This document shows, in pieces, positions 61,374 through 64,000 of a stretch of 64,000 nucleotides of DNA (position 1 is the first letter of the stretch; every line of letters starts with the position of its first letter). The position numbers and the translations under genes were made by a program. The notes under the pieces were generated by a model. That model was given only the letters and a program-made list of their open reading frames with translations, had not been told where the DNA came from and did no database searches. Source of the stretch: Arenimonas terrae (GTDB lineage Bacteria; Pseudomonadota; Gammaproteobacteria; Xanthomonadales; Xanthomonadaceae); assembly GCF_006265115.1 (NCBI RefSeq), contig NZ_SMDR01000001.1, positions 1,764,009-1,828,008 of the forward strand. Reading direction: 5' to 3'.

Positions 61374-61805
61374 ATGCGAACCATCCTTGCAGTTGCCCTT
61401 TTTCTTCTGAGCTCCCCACCTGTGTTGGCAAAGTGCGGCGATCGGTTCTTCGTGTTCGCTGGTTCCGTGGCGGACGATCGGGGTGAGCCTGCTGTTGGCG
61501 CACTGGTCGGTGTTTCATGGTCCGATCGCTTTGGTCAATCTGGCCCCGCGATGACCGTTACCGACGGGCAAGGTCGCTACTCGGTTCCCGTTAGCTTCCA
61601 GACCTACTCCGGCACCTCGGTATTCCGCGGAGACAAGTGTAGGACGGTATTGCAAGAGGTTTCCGTTGCGGCCTATACCCGCACTCATCGCTCAAGCCAT
61701 TTGCGTGTAGAAGTTGGCTCGCAGTTCCAAATCAATGTCCCGGACCTTCGGATAAGTACCGAGATTAAGCAGACGCCCCTGTTTCCCGAGGAAATTGGGG
61801 GCTAA
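61374..61805 (+). CDS. cassette 31: exported carboxypeptidase-regulatory-like protein
   Basis: 143 aa with a signal peptide (ILAVALFLLSSPPVLA, residues 4-19). The mature part looks like one beta-sandwich repeat: FAGSVADDRGEPAVGALVGV, MTVTDGQGRYSVPV and a tail LRVEVGSQFQINVPDLRI, the layout of CarboxypepD_reg domains. ATG 4 bases after an R' box lacking AGG. Stop in GGC TAA of attC31. Confidence 0.73.
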   Translation: MRTILAVALFLLSSPPVLAKCGDRFFVFAGSVADDRGEPAVGALVGVSWSDRFGQSGPAMTVTDGQGRYSVPVSFQTYSGTSVFRGDKCRTVLQEVSVAAYTRTHRSSHLRVEVGSQFQINVPDLRISTEIKQTPLFPEEIGG

Positions 61806-61856
61806 CCATTCATTCAAGCCGACGCCTTCGGCGCGGCTTAACTCAAGGCGTTAGGC
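61800..61856 (+). repeat. attC31
   Basis: 57 bp; R'' is GGCTAAC. Confidence 0.9.
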
Positions 61857-61867
61857 AACCCACATTT

Positions 61868-62209
61868 ATGGCAAGACAACTGAAACTTTCTTGGGCGCGA
61901 TTTGTTCTTTGCATCTTGTTGATGAGCGCGTTCCCCGCGATTCTCTTCTTTGCAATCGCTTCGGATGGAGATTCCTGGCTTCCAATCGCAGCTATGCTCC
62001 CTTTTCTCATTTCGCTTTTCGTTTTCTTTGGGTTTGGTTGGGCGCGCCTACGTCGCGCAAACTTGGCATCGCCCATCCCCGCCACTGACATTGGCCAAGT
62101 ATTCCTTAGCTTTTTTGGCCCGGCACTTCCCGCTGCAATCTGGCTTGGCCTGACTCTCTTCTGGCCAGTCGCGGTCATGCTTGTTTGGGCGCTATGGCAA
62201 GTGGCCTAA
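61868..62209 (+). CDS. cassette 32: multi-helix membrane protein
   Basis: 113 aa with about four helices: FVLCILLMSAFPAILFFAIA, LPIAAMLPFLISLFVFFGFG, FLSFFGPALPAAIW and LTLFWPVAVMLVWALW. ATG 11 bases after R'. Stop in GCC TAA of attC32. Confidence 0.68.
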   Translation: MARQLKLSWARFVLCILLMSAFPAILFFAIASDGDSWLPIAAMLPFLISLFVFFGFGWARLRRANLASPIPATDIGQVFLSFFGPALPAAIWLGLTLFWPVAVMLVWALWQVA

Positions 62210-62259
62210 CTAATCATTCAAGCCGACGCCTTCGGCGCGGCTTAACTAAGGCGTTAGGC
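62204..62259 (+). repeat. attC32
   Basis: 56 bp, standard short type. Confidence 0.93.
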
Positions 62260-62262
62260 CAC

Positions 62263-62676
62263 ATGGATCGATACCAGCTCGATAGAGGTGCAACGACCGG
62301 AGAGCGAGCCCTGGGCGCGGTGCTCGTGTCGATTCTGGCGCTGTCTCTTGGAGTCGCTTCCTACTTCATTTGGGGGGCCGCATTTAGGTCAAGCCCAGCA
62401 AACCCACTTCTTCTGACGCTCTCTGTTCTTTCAGCAGCAGCTTGCTACTTAGTCTTCTCGAGCCTCTACAAGTCTCTTAAAGCGCCTCCCGTGAGCTCAA
62501 GTCCTCGGGCACTCATTGCGGCCGCGTACACTCTTGTAGTGCTTGGGATTGGCGCCTTGGCATTTGCTGTCTCTCGAGGTGCCAGCGCGCCTCACGTCTA
62601 TGCATCTGCCACCATCTCTGTCGTGATGGGTGCACGGTATATTCACACCCGTAGGCGCCGCCAGGGGCCTAACTAG
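62263..62676 (+). CDS. cassette 33: four-helix membrane protein
   Basis: 137 aa: helices ALGAVLVSILALSLGVASYF, LLLTLSVLSAAACYLVFSSL, LIAAAYTLVVLGIGALAFAV and a shorter VYASATISVVMGA; basic tail IHTRRRRQ. ATG 3 bases after R'. The ORF ends CCT AAC TAG in attC33. Confidence 0.7.
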   Translation: MDRYQLDRGATTGERALGAVLVSILALSLGVASYFIWGAAFRSSPANPLLLTLSVLSAAACYLVFSSLYKSLKAPPVSSSPRALIAAAYTLVVLGIGALAFAVSRGASAPHVYASATISVVMGARYIHTRRRRQGPN

Positions 62677-62722
62677 TCATTCAAGCCGACGCCTTCGGCG
62701 CGGCTTAACTAGGGCGTTAGGC
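62667..62722 (+). repeat. attC33
   Basis: 56 bp with TAGTC after R'' and AACTAGGGCG before R'. Confidence 0.92.
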
Positions 62723-62738
62723 CCGGCGGGAGAACCTC

Positions 62739-63176
62739 ATGGCGATTGAGAAAATGACCGTCGCCATCGAGCTCCTTGAACAAGCCCTGCGCCTCTACTA
62801 CGAGAAATCGCATTTCGCTGCCCTGCATTTGGCGGGAGCGGCCGAAGAGCTACTAGGTGCGCATCTGCGAGCCGTCGGAGCGCAGTCCACGTTCGACAAC
62901 TATCGCACTGCTGGCGTTGAGCTGGTTAACGCACTCGGCAAAGATGCGCCGATCACGCGCAAGGACAGGGAAGGCCTCCTCAACCACGCCAAGAACCGCA
63001 CGAAGCATATGGACTCTGCCGAGGACGGTCTGATCACCTTTGACCCAGCAGAAGAGGCGTGGGAGCCGCTGGATCGCGCCGTAACCGACTACTACCATCT
63101 GCTTCAGTACTTGCCGCTGGAAGAATTTCCCCTCGTCGCCCGGTTCAATCGAGAGATCCTCGAGCGCCGGGCCTAA
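62739..63176 (+). CDS. cassette 34: HEPN-like helical protein
   Basis: 145 aa, helical. MTVAIELLEQALRLYYEKSH and FAALHLAGAAEELLGAHLRA recall the first two helices of HEPN-fold proteins, and LLNHAKNRTKHMD has the basic polar cluster expected near the last helix, but a clear Rx4-6H motif is not seen. HEPN is therefore only a guess. It has its own GGGAG 7 bases before the ATG. Stop in GCC TAA of attC34. Confidence 0.72.
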   Translation: MAIEKMTVAIELLEQALRLYYEKSHFAALHLAGAAEELLGAHLRAVGAQSTFDNYRTAGVELVNALGKDAPITRKDREGLLNHAKNRTKHMDSAEDGLITFDPAEEAWEPLDRAVTDYYHLLQYLPLEEFPLVARFNREILERRA

Positions 63177-63226
63177 CTAATCATTCAAGCCGACGCCTTC
63201 GGCGCGGCTTAACTTAGGCGTTAGGC
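63171..63226 (+). repeat. attC34
   Basis: 56 bp, standard short type. Confidence 0.93.
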
Positions 63227-63231
63227 TCTCC

Positions 63232-63504
63232 ATGTCGGACGTAGACGAAAACGGCGACCTCATTATCTCCCCAGGGCAAATCTACGAAGATTGCGCATAT
63301 CACCCGTGCCTTTGCGTCGGTACCGGGGATGGTCAGGTCTGGGGCATCTCACTCATAGATGGTTCGCAGCCGCGTGGCTGCGATCTGCGTATGTGCGGTG
63401 TTCGCATCCTTAGCGTCGAAGAGGCTTGGCAAATCAAGCTTCACGGCCCAACGGACCCGGAAGTACGGGCCGAGTTCGCGGCAGAGCGCCGCTGGTGGCG
63501 GTAG
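63232..63504 (+). CDS. cassette 35: unknown small protein
   Basis: 90 aa: DLIISPGQIYEDCAYHPCLC, VGTGDGQVWGISLIDGSQPR, GCDLRMCGVRILSVEEAW; five cysteines in the first 60 residues. Tail rich in charge (AEFAAERRWWR). ATG 5 bases after R'. Own TAG, 5 bp before attC35. Confidence 0.7.
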   Translation: MSDVDENGDLIISPGQIYEDCAYHPCLCVGTGDGQVWGISLIDGSQPRGCDLRMCGVRILSVEEAWQIKLHGPTDPEVRAEFAAERRWWR

Positions 63505-63509
63505 CATCC

Positions 63510-63565
63510 GCCTAACTAATCATTCAAGCCGACGCCTTCGGCGCGGCTTAACTCAGGCGTTAGGC
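63510..63565 (+). repeat. attC35
   Basis: 56 bp, standard short type with ACTCAGGCG before R'. Confidence 0.93.
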
Positions 63566-63568
63566 GTC

Positions 63569-63883
63569 ATGTACAGATCTCAGAAAGATCGGGAACTTTG
63601 CGAAGCGGCCGATCCCGTCGTGAATGAGCTTCTCGCATCCGAGCTCTTCGACTTGGCGGAACGGCTATCGGCATGTGTTGCGCTCGCTACAACTGGCAGT
63701 CCAAACGAGCGCAAAGTTGCGCTCCAGGAGATTGGAGGCCTTTGTCACATCAAGGCCTTAGGGGACGCATACGTAAAAAACGTCACCGACAACGCGTGGC
63801 TGAAAATGCTAGACCAACTATCGGCTGCGGCAGAATTCGCGCAGAATCAAACGGCCTCTGATGCCAATGGCGCTCAGGCCTAA
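63569..63883 (+). CDS. cassette 36: second copy of cassette 17
   Basis: The same 104-aa protein as at 56273-56587, and on reading along both copies I see no nucleotide difference through the ORF or the attC. So this copy is recent relative to the divergence seen between other cassettes. Confidence 0.75.
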   Translation: MYRSQKDRELCEAADPVVNELLASELFDLAERLSACVALATTGSPNERKVALQEIGGLCHIKALGDAYVKNVTDNAWLKMLDQLSAAAEFAQNQTASDANGAQA

Positions 63884-63933
63884 CTAATCATTCAAGCCGA
63901 CGCCTTCGGCGCGGCTTAACTAAGGCGTTAGGC
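63878..63933 (+). repeat. attC36
   Basis: 56 bp, identical to attC17; last complete site in the window. Confidence 0.93.
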
Positions 63934-63944
63934 GGCAAGCAAAG

Positions 63945-64000
63945 ATGATCGCGATCTGCGCAGATGACACCGGGGTCGAGATCAGCGGGACCGTTGATGA
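63945..64000 (+). CDS. cassette 37: start of an ORF, cut by the window edge
   Basis: The ATG 11 bases after R' opens MIAICADDTGVEISGTVD before the edge. Nothing can be said of its function; it shows that the array continues. Confidence 0.5.
   Translation, partial: MIAICADDTGVEISGTVD

Larger units (their letters stand above)
48427..64000. mobile_element. chromosomal integron: intI, attI and cassettes 1-37
   Basis: The integron runs from the integrase stop codon to beyond the right edge. After the attI core (49587-49604) come 36 complete cassettes and the start of another, all in the same direction away from intI. Cassette edges (after the G of each GTTRRRY) are 49599, 50132, 50488, 51023, 51367, 51709, 52050, 52566, 52890, 53368, 53714, 54024, 54467, 54817, 55296, 55652, 56264, 56632, 56968, 57278, 57629, 58101, 58509, 58839, 59149, 59520, 59935, 60317, 60635, 60997, 61364, 61851, 62254, 62717, 63221, 63560 and 63928. 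Coding cassettes look lower in G+C than the host genes to the left, a sign of foreign origin. Confidence 0.97.

Noticed and set aside
49598..63933. CRISPR array
   Set aside because: The repeats are 55-91 bp, spaced by hundreds of bases, each with an ORF or a conserved body between, and end in integrase boxes; they are attC sites.
1..64000. tRNA or rRNA genes
   Set aside because: No cloverleaf with GTTCRANNC-type T arm or rRNA-like sequence was noticed; a tRNAscan-SE run would decide.

Overview
The window is GC-rich (about 70 percent G+C by eye) and looks like the chromosome of a gammaproteobacterium of the Xanthomonadaceae/Lysobacteraceae (Lysobacter, Luteimonas or Pseudoxanthomonas-like). 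The reasons are a large TonB-dependent receptor of the type common there, a PutA without the ribbon-helix-helix domain, an rpsU-yqeY-dnaG cluster next to tsaD, a cox/cta operon for an aa3 cytochrome oxidase, and a chromosomal integron with short, nearly uniform attC sites. The genus assignment is inference.

Layout. 1-7.6 kb: a TonB-dependent receptor (cut by the left edge), a TauE/SafE permease, a soluble lytic transglycosylase, an NDUFA9-like dehydrogenase and the CCA-adding enzyme. 7.7-15.5 kb: one giant FN3/SpvB/FG-GAP/RHS secreted protein. 15.8-24.4 kb: VanZ-like and MidA-like genes, a pteridine-reductase-like SDR with an L,D-transpeptidase, a DUF6159 membrane protein, a putative glycosidase lipoprotein, folK-folB-tsaD, then rpsU and yqeY. 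24.4-30.8 kb: a repeat-rich gap, dnaG, an S9 peptidase and a BlaI/BlaR1 pair in which BlaR1 ends in a TonB-like domain. 30.9-38.8 kb: the cytochrome c oxidase block ctaC-ctaD-(small protein)-ctaG-ctaE, then SURF1, an assembly membrane protein, ctaA (heme A synthase) and ctaB (heme O synthase). 39.1-48.4 kb: putA, a channel-like protein, DUF3592, a secreted protein, a GspA/GspB pair, rhomboid, DUF1820 and DUF3817.

48.4-64 kb is a chromosomal integron. A full-length integrase gene intI points left. To its right lie an attI core and 36 complete gene cassettes plus the start of a 37th, all in the same orientation and each ending in an attC site. Most attC sites are 55-60 bp and nearly identical; five are 88-91 bp. 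Twenty-nine complete cassettes carry one small ORF, mostly of unknown function and often with membrane segments or export signals. Seven carry no convincing ORF but share a conserved body of 251-255 bp that looks like a structured RNA family. One coding cassette is present twice with no difference seen. The attC sites appear to act as translation punctuation: the R'' box supplies the stop codon for most cassette ORFs, and the R' box carries an AGG just upstream of most start codons.

The integron is the most interesting system here, in particular the seven-member non-coding cassette family, the exchange of attC types between related cassettes, and the attC-supplied start and stop signals. Secondary points are the RHS giant without an evident immunity gene, two nested 90-bp palindromes beside 43-bp tandem repeats, a dispersed REP-like palindrome, and the BlaR1-TonB hybrid.
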